From contig JAWQUS010000032.1 of NCBI GenBank assembly GCA_036365455.1, positions 16,996,001 through 17,060,000 on the forward strand: a DNA stretch of 64,000 nt, given 5' to 3'. The notes under the pieces are model-generated. The model was not told the DNA's origin. It was given only the letters and a program-made list of their open reading frames with translations, and searched no databases. This document shows positions 55,622 through 64,000 of the stretch, in pieces. Source of the DNA: Macrosoma leucophasiata. Lineage: Eukaryota; Arthropoda; Insecta; Lepidoptera; Hedylidae. A program made the position numbers and the translations under genes. Position 1 is the first letter of the stretch. Every line of letters begins with the position of its first letter.

Positions 55622-55905
55622 CGATTTTATAAAGCATAAATGGGGTTGGACGGATTCCCCACTATGTGATTGCGACCTTGAAGATCAAACGGTGCAGCAC
55701 ATCGTAGAACGGTGTCCAAGACGTCGGTATCAGGGTGACCCAATGGACCTCTTCGACCTCAAACCCGAAGCTATGGACTGGTTGCACAACCTGGATGTGG
55801 AGTTATAATTTATTAATTATTAATTTAAGTTTTAAGTTATTGAAAAATTGTAAAATGCCTTTATCCTGTAAAACGCCATACGATTAAATAAAATTGGAAT
55901 TAGAT
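55622..55905 (+). mobile_element. LINE ORF C-terminus with Cys/His motif
   Basis: Plus-strand frame: WGWTDSPLCDCDLEDQTVQH IVERCP, then MDLFDLKPEAMDWLHNLDVEL and a stop near 55807. The CxC...H...C arrangement is the C-terminal finger of non-LTR ORF2 proteins. Ends in AATAAAATTGGAATTAG. Confidence 0.75.
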
Positions 55906-56127
55906 TATTTTTTAAATTTCCGGACAACAGAAGCTGACCCTTCCGCCAACGCCCATGATTCATCAATAGAGATGAGCAAGAGACTTTTACTGAAGTAGTG
56001 GAAGTGGTTCCAAAAAAACAATATTTAAACAAAATAAAAAACAGTTTATTTCTATCACACTTTTTTACACCTTCTTTTATTACAAGGGCATATATTTTAT
56101 TTCTTCTAGTTCTTATTCTTCGTCTTC

Positions 56128-56306
56128 TTATTCTACTACTTCTTCTGAAGATTCCTCGGTTTCGGTAGATTCGGTAGTGGTAGTCTCCTGTTCTTCCGAA
56201 GAATCTTCGGGTGCAACAGTAGTGGTTTGGACTGTGGGTTCCCAGTCAAAGTTGATGCCAGTCACCTCGAAGTACCACTCGTGATAATGACCAGGGCGGA
56301 TGAAGC
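56128..56306 (-). CDS. Protease 2 last exon: C-terminus and acidic tail
   Basis: Acceptor CATCAG|GC at 56306, stop TAA at 56128-56130. Codes FIRPGHYHEWYFEVTGINFD, then a tail ending ESTETEESSEEVVE. Confidence 0.94.
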
Positions 56307-59300
56307 CTGATGCAAAAATCAATTGAATTATAGGTAAGCACAGAAACTCAAATTACAAAAATGGCTTGTAGTTAAAAATGGTCAAGAAAGCATGTCGCCG
56401 GATTGCTTTATACACACCTGACACACCCTGAGGGATACCTAATAACTATGTACTCAAGTTAACAAAGGTTATGAAAATACTTTTACGAGAAATTAAATCA
56501 TAAATATACAATGCGAATGTGGATAGTTACAGACATAGAGCAACACTGGAGGGGAGTAGACATATGCAGGCTTTCCCCTCTGTTAAAGTACAAGCCCAAA
56601 TGGGCCTATACCTATCGCCTAGATCAGTTATTGGGATGATCAGGAAGACCAAGACTGTCCTATCTTATACAAATAGGTCGAGTACTGTCTGAGGGTAGGA
56701 TTTTTACTGGTGGTAGAGCTCCAGCGACGGAGCTCGCGGGCGTAGGCACCACCGCATTACCTAATATACTTGCCGCTAAATGGTAGTGTTCAGCACTATC
56801 GTGTTCCGGTCAGGTGGTAATGTACGGCCCTGTAATTTCCGGTACAGAGGCATAACACCTTAGGCCTCAGGAGTGGTAACGCATCTGCATTTTGACCTTG
56901 GTCTTTGTGTGGGTGTCTATAGGCTGCAGTCATCACTTGCCATCAATGTGAACTGCATCTTAGGAATCGGCGTGCATGTATGAAGAGAATGATAAATGTA
57001 GAAGAAGCACGGGATGTGTGTCAGGAGCGGGATATCAGGCGTTCTACACTCTAGCCTACCCCGTAAGGGACTAAGCGTAAAGATACATCTATACAAATAA
57101 ATAAAATTGGAGTGCCTGTTCGTAATATAAAAATAAGCGCTTTTTGCAGCGCTTTAAGCACTAAATGCATAGGTATGTAATAGTATGATATGTTCTTAGG
57201 TTTTCGCGAGCTACACTCATTGAAATAAAACTATTTTTCGCATTTATCTCGCGTATATTAAACTAAAATGATTTTTAAAATCAACCCGACGTCCAGATAC
57301 CATAAGTAATTATTGTGTTAATCCTGAACGCTACGCGAGGCGTTTACGAAATCGATGGAGGTAGCTACATATAATTTTTTCAAACTTCTGTCAGACAAAT
57401 GTCACCTCAGTCTGCCCGGGACCACGGAAGCTGAAAAGCGACCGAAACGTCGGGTTGATTTTAAAAATCATTTTAGTTTAATATACGCGAGATAAATCCG
57501 TAAAAATAGTTTTATTTCAATGTAATAGTATGTATACACGGTGCATATACCAAACCAATTTTTTTTACAATTTTTGTCTGTCTGTCTGTTTGTTTCTGCT
57601 AATCTCGGGAACGGCGGGACCGATTTTAACGGGACTTTCACTGGCAGATAGCTTACGTAATAAGGAGTAACTTAGGCTACTTTTATACTAGCTGCGCCCA
57701 CGACTTTGTCCGGGTAAATACTGAACAATCATAAATTCTCACGCGGACGAAGTCGCGGGCACAGCTAGTACATAATAAAATATCTTACCTGCCGGGAAGG
57801 GAGTGTGGCAACCAGTGCCCGATACGAACGAGGAAATGCCAACCTGTGATAGTTCTCCGTCATAGTCCACCACCACGAGTGGACCGCCGCTGTCGCCCTG
57901 GTACAAACAACAAAAAATATCATAATGCCCCTCGTCGCCCTTCATTTAGAATCGGGTTGTAGCCGAAGGGGAAGGCAGAGGTAAAACGCATGCATTCAAG
58001 CATCCACCTATTCAGAATCAGAAACTCATTTATTCATTTAGGGTGACAGGCACCTCTTATGACAAGTCAAAAACAAACAAAATAAATTAAAGTGAATAAC
58101 AATTGATATGCATGTCAAACAAGATAAAAAATATATGTCAAGAATATCACTAAGATAAAACTAAATATAATAAACTAATGTAAAAAGTATATCAGTAGAA
58201 TGTCTCATTTCCCCCTTACAAACTGATAACAAAGAGTAAAAAGAATTAAAAATCTATTCTGTGATGCAAACACCCACGATTCGCCGGTTACGTTTTTGGC
58301 CCATGTAACAGGTGCCAAGCGTGTTGACATCTCCGGACACATTACCAAACACCGAGGTACTGGAAAACTTCCAGAAAACGGAAAAGTCACCTTCATCTCT
58401 GGTAGGCCCCGATCCGGAAATTGACACCAGGACCCCAGCGGTAGTAGTAGTGGCGTGCTACCACAAAACTACTGAGGTAGTCAGTAAAATCTATATTTGA
58501 TAGAATTTAGATAAGCGGAGAGTTCCCCGACTGTACCTGACAAGTGGACTGGCTGGACACGTTGTATGCGTTGGCGCAGATGGTAGAGTCTACAATGAGC
58601 GCCCCATAGTTACTGAAACAGGCCGCGTTGGAGGTTCCCAAGAGAAACACCCAGTTCAGATTTTCAGGAGATGTGCCTGTATATGAGTATTATATATATT
58701 GTTGCGTGTTCGTAAGTTTTTTTTTATATCATGAAGAAGCAAATAAAACAAACAGAAAGTCTTCTCCTTGATGAGCATAAAAAAGGTAAATGCTCATCAA
58801 TTTGTATGAACTTTTTTAGAAAATTACGACAAGTATTTCTGTTCTTTTTTGCTCTAAAGTAAGAAGAATACGAAGAGGCATAAATAAAACGACATCTTGT
58901 CAAACTGAAACGTGCTGTATCTGGTGCCCCCCCCCCCCCCCCCCAATACGTGCAAAGCAAATCATTCAAAAAATTCAAAATTCAAATCATTTATTTCAAA
59001 TTGGTCTACAAGGACACTTTTGCATTGTCGGGTTATAAGCTACCTAGAGAGAATGACTTATAATAATAAGCCAATAGGTATTAATAAATACCAATTTAAG
59101 CAATTGCTTAATATGCATACGTAGGCCGTATCCGGCACTAATAGTAGGGCAGTATTAAATAGAAAACGCGGAATGGGCAGCAGCATCCCCAACAATCGCC
59201 AACCTGCTTGCCAAGCGTTGTGATTATGACATATCCGCCCATATGATACAAATTGATACAATATCACATCTTTCTGTTCAGCTTGGACGTCTTTCGATCG

Positions 59301-62140
59301 AAGTTTTTATGAAGTAAGAAGAGAAGCCAAGGCTTTACATTCTTTTCTAAAAGCCAAGGCTTACAATTACGTCACATACCCTGAGTCCATGTGTTGCCCC
59401 ACCCGCTTGCTTGCAGTCTGATGCCATCGTAGTTCTTGTTCCTGTCGTACGAGCTTTGCAGTCTGATTGGCTGGATCAAATCTGAAAAGTTGTTACTGAT
59501 GGTAAAGTTCTAATGCTGATGAGCTCGACTTTGAAAGGGGAGCTTCCAAATACTTTTGCGGTTATTCAACGAAAGTATACAATATGAGTCTTGAATAGGT
59601 TTTTTACCGTAATCCAGTGACGGAGCTCGCGGGCGTAGACTCCATCGCATTCCCTAACCTATCTGCCGCCAAATAGTAATGTTCAGCACTATCGTGTTCC
59701 GGTTAGATGGTAATGTATGGCCCCGTAATAACTATCACAGAGATATAACAACTAATGTCTCAGGAGTGGCAACGTATCTGCATTTTTACTTAACTGCCAT
59801 GTGTACTGAATGCTTGCTTCTCATAGGTTAACGGCCTACATACGACCCTAAAATCAGTGGCGATATAGGGGAAGTAGTGGGGAGGACCCTAGGTCGTACC
59901 ATGAATCGCGTAGTATAGGTTTTTTTTTAATGTAATGGATTCTTCACTTAACATCAATGTGCAGTTCACATTGATGTTAAGTGAAGACTGCAGCCTATAG
60001 ACACCCACACAAAGACCGAGGTCAAAATGCGAATGCGTTACCACTCCTGAGGCCTAAGGTGTTATGCCTCTGTGCCGGAAATTACAGGGCCGTACATTAC
60101 CACCTCACCGGAACACGATAGTGCTGAACACTACCATTTAGCGGCAAGTATATTAGGTAATGCGGTGGTGCCTACGCCCGCGAACTCCGTCAGCAGCAGA
60201 ATTTCATTGTTTAAATCGCTTCTAGCGAGCTCACGATTTGGGGACGATTATCCACCACCACTGTCCCGATATCGCCACTAATTTAAGGGTCGTATGTAGG
60301 TCGTTTTAGGGTTTAGGGTTTAAGACATTTATTTTCTCAACAAGAACTTTACATAGTTCACTTATAGCGAGAAACTTAAAAACTAACTTGTACAATATTT
60401 CTCTATAGGTTCTCTATCTATAGGTCGTTTTACATTTGAAAAACTCACCAGTGTACTCAACGTAGCGGTTCAGCCTGAGAAGACCAATGTCATTGGGCTG
60501 TACCACCCCTTGATTAGCCTCGTTGTAAAGGGGATGGTTGTAGTAGTCAGTGGTCTCGAAGATGACTTCAGGGCGGGTCATGTTGGTGGTACCAGCTCGA
60601 ACTACCATCGTCACACGACTGGAAATTGAATGATGATGATGTGATATTCTTGACTTTACATATACTTTTGTGGGGAAATAGCACCGAAGCACCCTCTCTA
60701 TATACAAAACAAAAGAAACTTATTCGTATTCTTATGAAAATTAAAGAAACAGAAAGCTGCCGACCCCATTTTCAAGACCTCAAAATACTGACTTTACCTT
60801 CTATGTATATTTTCGAAATTTGTAAATTTGTTCAAAAAAATCCAACCATTTTTAAACACCGACAAGAATTTCAAAGCAATTATTCAATACGTAATAAAAA
60901 CAGACTAATGTTACCAAATTCCAGGCTCACTTTACATACATCCAGTCCCTATGTTATGGCCATTAAAACATTTAATAAATTACCGGAATCGTTAAAATGC
61001 GAAATTAAAAATAAAATATTTCATGAATCTAAAAAACATGCTTGTTAAAAAATGTTATTATAATATAAAAGAATATTTTGACGATAAATTGTAAAATATT
61101 TGCTATATCTTTGAACAACCTCTCCTCTCCTATTATAACTATTATATAACTTTGCTGTGCCCAAATGGGTCTGTAATGAGATACTTATATTATTATTGTC
61201 CAACGCACTACCATTGCAGAATGCAAATAAATTATTGAATTGAATATATTTTTTATATTGTTTGACATGTATATCAATTTTTATTCACTCTAATTTATTT
61301 TGTTTGTTTTTGACGTGTCATTAGAGGTGCCTGTCACCCTAAATTAATAAATGAGTTTCTGATTCTAATTCCGAATGAACTGACTTAGTACCAATGCATA
61401 CGGTTAAAAGATTCAAGTTTGATGGTAGCGTTTAGTGATAGAGCTCGCGGGTGTAGGCACTACCGTATTACCTAATCTATTTGCCGCTGAATTGTAGTGT
61501 CCATCATTTTCGAGTTCTGGGATGGTAATGTATGGCCCTATGATTTCTGGCACAGACATACCAACTTAGGCTTCAGGAGTGGCGAAGCATCTGTATGGAA
61601 ATTTCTGATTTATGTGTAGATGTTTACTTATAGGCTACTGTGTCAACTCACCATCAATATGAACGTTTACTGGTGGTAGAGCTCCAGTGACGAAGCTCGC
61701 GGGCGTAGGCACCGCGTTACCTAATATACTTGCCGCTAAATGGTAGTGTTCAGCACTATCGTGTTCCGGTCAGGTGGTAATGTACGACCTTGTAATATCC
61801 GGCACAGAGGCATAACACCTTAGGCCTCAGGAGTGGTAACGCATCTGCATTTTGATCTTGGTCATTGAGTGGGTGTCTATAGGCTGCAGTCATCACTTAA
61901 CATCAATGTGAACTGCATGCTTGTTTGCCACTTCCATCACATAAAAAAAAAAAAATTGTGATCTGAATGAAAGTCCATACTTAGCGGTGCAGTGAGCGGC
62001 AGTCAGGGCCCATTCGTTGTGGATGAGGGTGGCACCACACGCGAACACTCGCCCAAGGGGGTTGACCATTCGCAGCGACAGCTGGTACGGAATCTCGCCT
62101 TCCTTCGCCTCCCATCCTGACACTATGCGCGATGCACCTC
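56128..62140 (-). CDS. Second chymotrypsin-like serine protease (tandem paralogue), 5' exons not found
   Basis: Exons in transcript order: 61981-62140, 60449-60618, 59380-59481, 58537-58676, 57789-57897, 56128-56306, each with GT/AG ends and the same phases as protease 1. It begins at GASRIVSGWEAKEGEIPYQL and has the full triad: TAAHC (His), PNDIGL (Asp), CQGDSGGP (Ser), with Ser again six before the active Ser (SSQSTCQ). The C-terminus is HYHEWYFEVTGINFDWEP followed by a Thr/Ser/Glu tail whose sequence differs from the paralogue. Signal-peptide and propeptide exons were sought between 62141 and 64000 without success; they probably lie beyond the right edge. The first visible exon's donor (AA|GTATGG) is weaker than the paralogue's and adds one codon. 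Confidence 0.92.
56530..56625. repeat. MITE family F, end fragment
   Basis: AGAGCAACACTGGAGGGGAG then GCAGGCTTTCCCCTCTGTTA. It shows the uninterrupted form of the junction broken at 13575-13833. Confidence 0.75.
56640..57085 (+). mobile_element. LINE tail (as 19018-19256) split by a family A SINE
   Basis: 56640-56700 (TCAGGAAGACCAAGACTGTC ...) and 56957-57085 (CTTAGGAATCGGCGTGCATG ...) are the two halves; the SINE occupies 56703-56956 and has lost its 3' tail. Confidence 0.85.
56703..56956 (+). repeat. SINE-like family A, lacking its tail
   Basis: TTTACTGGTGGTAGAGCTCC to CATCAATGTGAACTGCAT, ending without poly(A). Confidence 0.9.
57219..57521. mobile_element. 303-bp element with terminal inverted repeats of about 70 bp
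   Basis: Left arm (57219-57290, from ATTGAAATAAAACTATTTTT) and right arm (about 57450-57521, ending AAAAATAGTTTTATTTCAAT) are almost exact complements. The middle includes ACCACGGAAGCTGAAAAGCG. A long-TIR MITE in a protease intron. Confidence 0.92.
57575..57772 (-). repeat. Dispersed repeat with (CAGA)n tail
   Basis: TTGTCTGTCTGTCTGTTTGT to GAAGTCGCGGGCACAGCTAG, the inverse of 29613-29840; ends 17 bp from the next exon's donor side. Confidence 0.8.
57789..57897 (-). CDS. Protease 2 exon: catalytic Ser
   Basis: Acceptor TACCAG|GGCGAC, donor CAG|GTAAGA. Codes GDSGGPLVVVDYDGELSQVG then ISSFVSGTGCHTPFPA. Confidence 0.95.
57957..58480 (-). mobile_element. tRNA-derived SINE (family D) split by repeat E
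   Basis: 57957-58011 and 58259-58480 are the two parts. The B-box side ACACCAGGACCCCAGCG and A-box complement GTGGCGTGCTACCACAAAAC are present; 58012-58258 is repeat E. Confidence 0.82.
58012..58258 (-). repeat. Repeat family E inside the SINE
   Basis: TCAGAATCAGAAACTCATTT to AAAAATCTATTCTGTGATG; matches 14310-14480. Confidence 0.82.
58537..58676 (-). CDS. Protease 2 exon upstream of the catalytic Ser
   Basis: Acceptor TACAG|GC and donor CAG|GTACAG. Codes TSPENLNWVFLLGTSNAACF ... STICANAYNVSSQSTCQ; two codons shorter than in protease 1. Confidence 0.94.
58927..58944. repeat. 18-base C homopolymer
   Basis: An uninterrupted C run, unusual in this AT-rich DNA. Its exact length may be a sequencing uncertainty. 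Confidence 0.8.
58970..59100 (-). mobile_element. LINE 3' end with ATTCAA-type tail
   Basis: AAATTCAAAATTCAAATCAT and GTCTACAAGGACACTTTTGC, as at 24437-24570. Confidence 0.85.
59380..59481 (-). CDS. Protease 2 exon with the ASGWG strand
   Basis: Acceptor TTTCAG|AT, donor CAGG|GTATGT. Codes LIQPIRLQSSYDRNKNYDGI then RLQASGWGNTWTQ. Confidence 0.94.
59529..59615. repeat. Repeat half, inverted relative of 63222-63333
   Basis: CTTTGAAAGGGGAGCTTCCA, then GGTTATTCAACGAAAGTATA and GTCTTGAATAGGTTTTTTAC. A diverged family A copy follows to about 59825. Confidence 0.75.
59828..60303. mobile_element. MITE with inverted ends holding a SINE
   Basis: CTACATACGACCCTAAAATC then AGTGGCGATATAGGGG on the left is opposed by TGTCCCGATATCGCCACTAA and GGGTCGTATGTAGG on the right. 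A family A copy lies in the middle. Confidence 0.75.
59930..60200 (-). repeat. SINE-like family A with a fold-back at its tail end
   Basis: CTTCACTTAACATCAATGTG and CACATTGATGTTAAGTGAAG are separated by five bases at 59941-59986, a perfect 20-bp inverted repeat not present in other copies. The rest of the SINE follows normally. Confidence 0.88.
60449..60618 (-). CDS. Protease 2 exon: catalytic Asp
   Basis: Acceptor TTCCAG|TCG, donor CTG|GTGAGT. Codes RVTMVVRAGTTNMTRPEVIF ... VVQPNDIGLLRLNRYVEYT. Confidence 0.95.
60655..61255 (+). mobile_element. LINE C-terminal fragment and 3' end
   Basis: The frame from about 60660 reads LLWGNSTEAPSLYTKQKKLI ... RNKNRLMLPNSRLTLHTSSP ... FNKLPESLK, stop near 61046. 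Related in layout to family B (LLWGNSADIN; RNKYKLSMHATR). Ends in TTGAATTGAATAT. Lies in a protease 2 intron on the opposite strand. Confidence 0.85.
61262..61372 (+). repeat. Repeat family E
   Basis: TTTGACATGTATATCAATTT to ATAAATGAGTTTCTGATTCT, inverse of 14310-14480. Confidence 0.82.
61415..61665 (+). repeat. SINE-like family A, strongly diverged
   Basis: GTGATAGAGCTCGCGGGTGT, TAGGCACTACCGTATTACCT and so on; no clean tail. Confidence 0.75.
61672..61955 (+). repeat. SINE-like family A, full length and well preserved
   Basis: TTACTGGTGGTAGAGCTCCA to ACTTCCATCACAT and a 13-base A run. Its tail stops only about 25 bp from the protease 2 exon boundary at 61981. Confidence 0.93.
61981..62140 (-). 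CDS. Protease 2 exon: mature N-terminus and catalytic His
   Basis: Acceptor TCACAG|GAGG at 62140. Codes GASRIVSGWEAKEGEIPYQL ... ACGATLIHNEWALTAAHC, then TA. The donor is inferred as AA|GTATGG, the only GT that keeps phase with the next exon. Confidence 0.9.
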
Positions 62141-62161
62141 CTGTGAATACATGTTACTTGT

Positions 62162-62638
62162 TAGTACATTATCCAACAAGGAGTATTGCACATCGACTTT
62201 AGGAAGGAGACTTCGGCCACACCGCGTACACTCCGCCAAAATTCCATACAAACGCTTAATTTGGTTTCTATCCATCAGTGACGTGTATTTACACGCGCAC
62301 CTGTGTGCGTAGCACGTACAAAACACCCACCGTCGCCCATAAGAGAGGAAGTGGTTGTGTATGTGTGCAAATCGGGCGGGATGTCGAAGTGTCCCTTCTA
62401 TACGTAGTATTATTACATATTCTCTGCTTCGGCTTATTTCGGGTCTGAAGAGCGTTATCTCTTTCGCACCTTACCTATGTGATGTTTTTCGACCATTTTC
62501 ATCAAATTTTGACCAATACCGGACTATCAGATCTTACATATGCAGTGTGTAGCAGAGATAACGCTCTACGAAGTCCAAACTAGCCGATTGTCTCTTTCGT
62601 AGGCTCGATATGTAGTATTTTTTGTAGGATACTGTAGG
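62162..62638. mobile_element. MITE family G, carrying another repeat
   Basis: Left TATCCAACAAGGAGTATTGC and right AGTATTTTTTGTAGGATACT are imperfect inverted ends. 62215-62400 is the repeat also found at 23587-23783. A family D 3' scrap follows at 62660-62760. Confidence 0.72.
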
Positions 62639-62784
62639 TTAAAAATCAAGAAGTTCTTCACACAACATAACTTCACGTCTGTATTTCCTATTTATATAAG
62701 GGGTAGGCAGAAGTAAATGCATGTATTCAAGTAGATACAGCAAACAGCCGTTTGGTCAGGTTTTTTCCGATGTAATTAGGTTTA

Positions 62785-62965
62785 TACTGGTGGTAGAGTT
62801 CTAGTGTAGGGGGAACTCGAAGGCGTAGGCACCACCGTATTACCCAACCTATCTTCCGTCAGTAGGTAGTGTTCATCACTATCTTGTTCCGGTGAGATGG
62901 TAATGTGTAGCCCTATCTAACTATCATAGAGACTATTAGAGACATAACAACTAAGTTAGGAATAA
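62785..62965 (+). repeat. SINE-like family A, diverged
   Basis: TACTGGTGGTAGAGTTCTAG and CACTATCTTGTTCCGGTGAG; the 3' half is lost. Confidence 0.75.
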
Positions 62966-63019
62966 ATATTGTCATATTTATGCATCGAACGACATTATTC
63001 GCTTAATATTTACGTCGAT

Positions 63020-63150
63020 GTATTTACAGTATCCAACAAGAAATATTACACATCGAACTCAGGAGAGAGACTTCGGATAATTTCGGGTCTGTAGAGCGTT
63101 ATCTCTGCTACACACTGCCTACGTAAGCACTGATAGTCCGGTAATTTATT
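63020..63150. repeat. MITE family G, one end
   Basis: AGTATCCAACAAGAAATATT and AGAGCGTTATCTCTGCTACA, as at 23030-23160. Confidence 0.72.
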
Positions 63151-63221
63151 GTATGTAGGTATTTATCCTATACTTTTTTTAATTAAAACGTATTTATCCT
63201 ATACTTTTTTAAATTTAAGTT

Positions 63222-63333
63222 ACGGTAAAAAACCTATTCAAGACCCCTAGTTCAAGACCCAAGTTATTCAACGAAAGTATACAACTTTCGTTGAATAACC
63301 GCAAAAGTATTTGGAAGCTCCCCTTTCAAAGTC
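63222..63333. repeat. Repeat with a central palindrome, relative of 59529-59615
   Basis: GTTATTCAACGAAAGT, four bases, then ACTTTCGTTGAATAAC (about 63264-63300), an almost perfect palindrome inside a repeat. Confidence 0.8.
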
Positions 63334-63504
63334 AATTTTAAAATAGAATTATATCTACTGGCTTATGAAAATTGTGTAACAAAATATAGATCGATTTAAA
63401 ACTAATTGTTTAATGTTGATTAGGCAAATCAACATTAAACAATGGCCTTGAAGGCATTTCTTCATGACTCCGGATCCTGCTGTCAATAATATTATAAGAA
63501 TAAT

Positions 63505-63880
63505 AATGGCAACCCATTATACGTCCCACTGCTGGGCACGAGTCTCTCCCCTTTTTGGGGGAGGCCTGGAGCTTACTCCACCACGCTGCTCCAATGCGGA
63601 TTGGTGGAGGTGGGTGGGTTAGTGGCCAACCCGCTGTCGGATGTTTTCAAACCGCCCATAAGGCCTCCGACAAGGTTTAACGACTGCTATCTATCAATAG
63701 CAACCGGGACCGACGGCTTAACGTGCCCTCCGAAGCACGGAAACTCGCAGTTAATTTGCCACTAGCGGTCACCCATCACGCTACCCGACCGCGCCCGTAG
63801 TGCTTAACCGAGTAGATCGGTTATGATCTACACCGCCGCCGGTGTAGATCATAGCCGCCGGGCCATGCGCGCTTCAATGC
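63505..63880 (-). mobile_element. 5S rRNA-derived SINE with an extra hairpin
   Basis: AATGGCAACCCATTATACGT to GGGCCATGCGCGCTTC. The minus strand has TTAAGCACTACGGGCGCGGT and GATGGGTGACCGCTAGTGGC. Near its 5' end GATCTACACCG and CGGTGTAGATC form a duplication in inverted orientation (63827-63852). Confidence 0.87.
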
Positions 63881-63907
63881 TGTCAATAATATTAAATGTA
63901 TCATTTT

Positions 63908-64000
63908 TACTGGCAGAGTTCCAGTACCGACCAGTATATCGCTCGGGGGCGTTGGCACCACCGCATTAACTCATGTAGATATTTGTCGCCAAATGGTAAT
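63908..64000 (+). repeat. SINE-like family A, 5' part, cut by the window edge
   Basis: TTTACTGGCAGAGTTCCAGT to TTTGTCGCCAAATGGTAAT. Confidence 0.8.

Noticed and set aside
60306..60325. Telomere-like TTTAGGG units
   Set aside because: Two and a half units only, in an insect context where the telomere is TTAGG; coincidence.
63700..63830. 5S rRNA gene
   Set aside because: Only the promoter-like blocks match; the remainder is unrelated and the element is repeated four times with a shared non-5S body, so it is a SINE.

Overview
The window is eukaryotic nuclear DNA, almost certainly from a moth or butterfly (Lepidoptera). The evidence is AT-rich sequence, genes split into short exons with GT/AG introns, digestive chymotrypsin-like proteases in tandem, and a dense mix of non-LTR retrotransposons, SINEs, hAT-type MITEs and one mariner. 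No prokaryotic features (operons, CRISPR, phage) were seen. The order is an inference from gene and repeat content; no database search was possible.

Layout. (1) About 0.5-6.6 kb, minus strand: the N-terminal half of an ABC transporter subfamily A gene. Eight exons (535-4754) join in perfect reading phase from the first membrane helix to just before the first ATPase domain, which lies off the left edge. The first coding exon is probably 6544-6642. Between it and the next exon lie several decayed copies of the same first exon. (2) About 6.7-45.5 kb: no host gene recognised. This is nested transposable elements plus three tandem arrays: a 15-bp minisatellite at 8.2-9.0 kb, a 25-bp array at 19.6 kb, and a 32-bp palindromic array at 20.7-21.6 kb. 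The only intact long ORF is a mariner transposase at 39511-40545 (minus). (3) 45.6-54.0 kb, minus strand: a complete eight-exon secreted chymotrypsin-like serine protease of 329 residues with an acidic C-terminal tail. (4) 56.1-62.1 kb, minus strand: a tandem paralogue with the same exon phases; its signal-peptide and propeptide exons were not found and should lie upstream, probably beyond 64000. A decayed copy of the protease's third exon sits between exons of gene 3, split by a hAT MITE that itself holds a SINE.

Repeat families used below. A: an abundant ~290-bp poly(A)-tailed SINE-like element with at least 25 copies or fragments. B: a non-LTR (LINE) family whose most complete copy is 36947-38632, with solo 3' ends elsewhere. 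D: a tRNA-derived SINE with recognisable A and B boxes. E: a short repeat matching a LINE 3' end. F and G: MITEs with long terminal inverted repeats. '5S-SINE': four copies of a ~340-bp element whose head resembles the internal promoter of 5S rRNA. Several insertions are nested, so relative ages can be read from the sequence.

The two protease genes make secreted zymogens cleaved at R|IVSG, with the full His/Asp/Ser triad and a Ser at the chymotrypsin specificity position. The ABC gene encodes a lipid-type transporter and is unrelated. Nothing here looks like a multi-gene novel system. The most interesting signals are the repeated ABCA first exons, the 5S-headed SINE, the self-complementary minisatellite, the fold-back elements and the acidic tails of the proteases.
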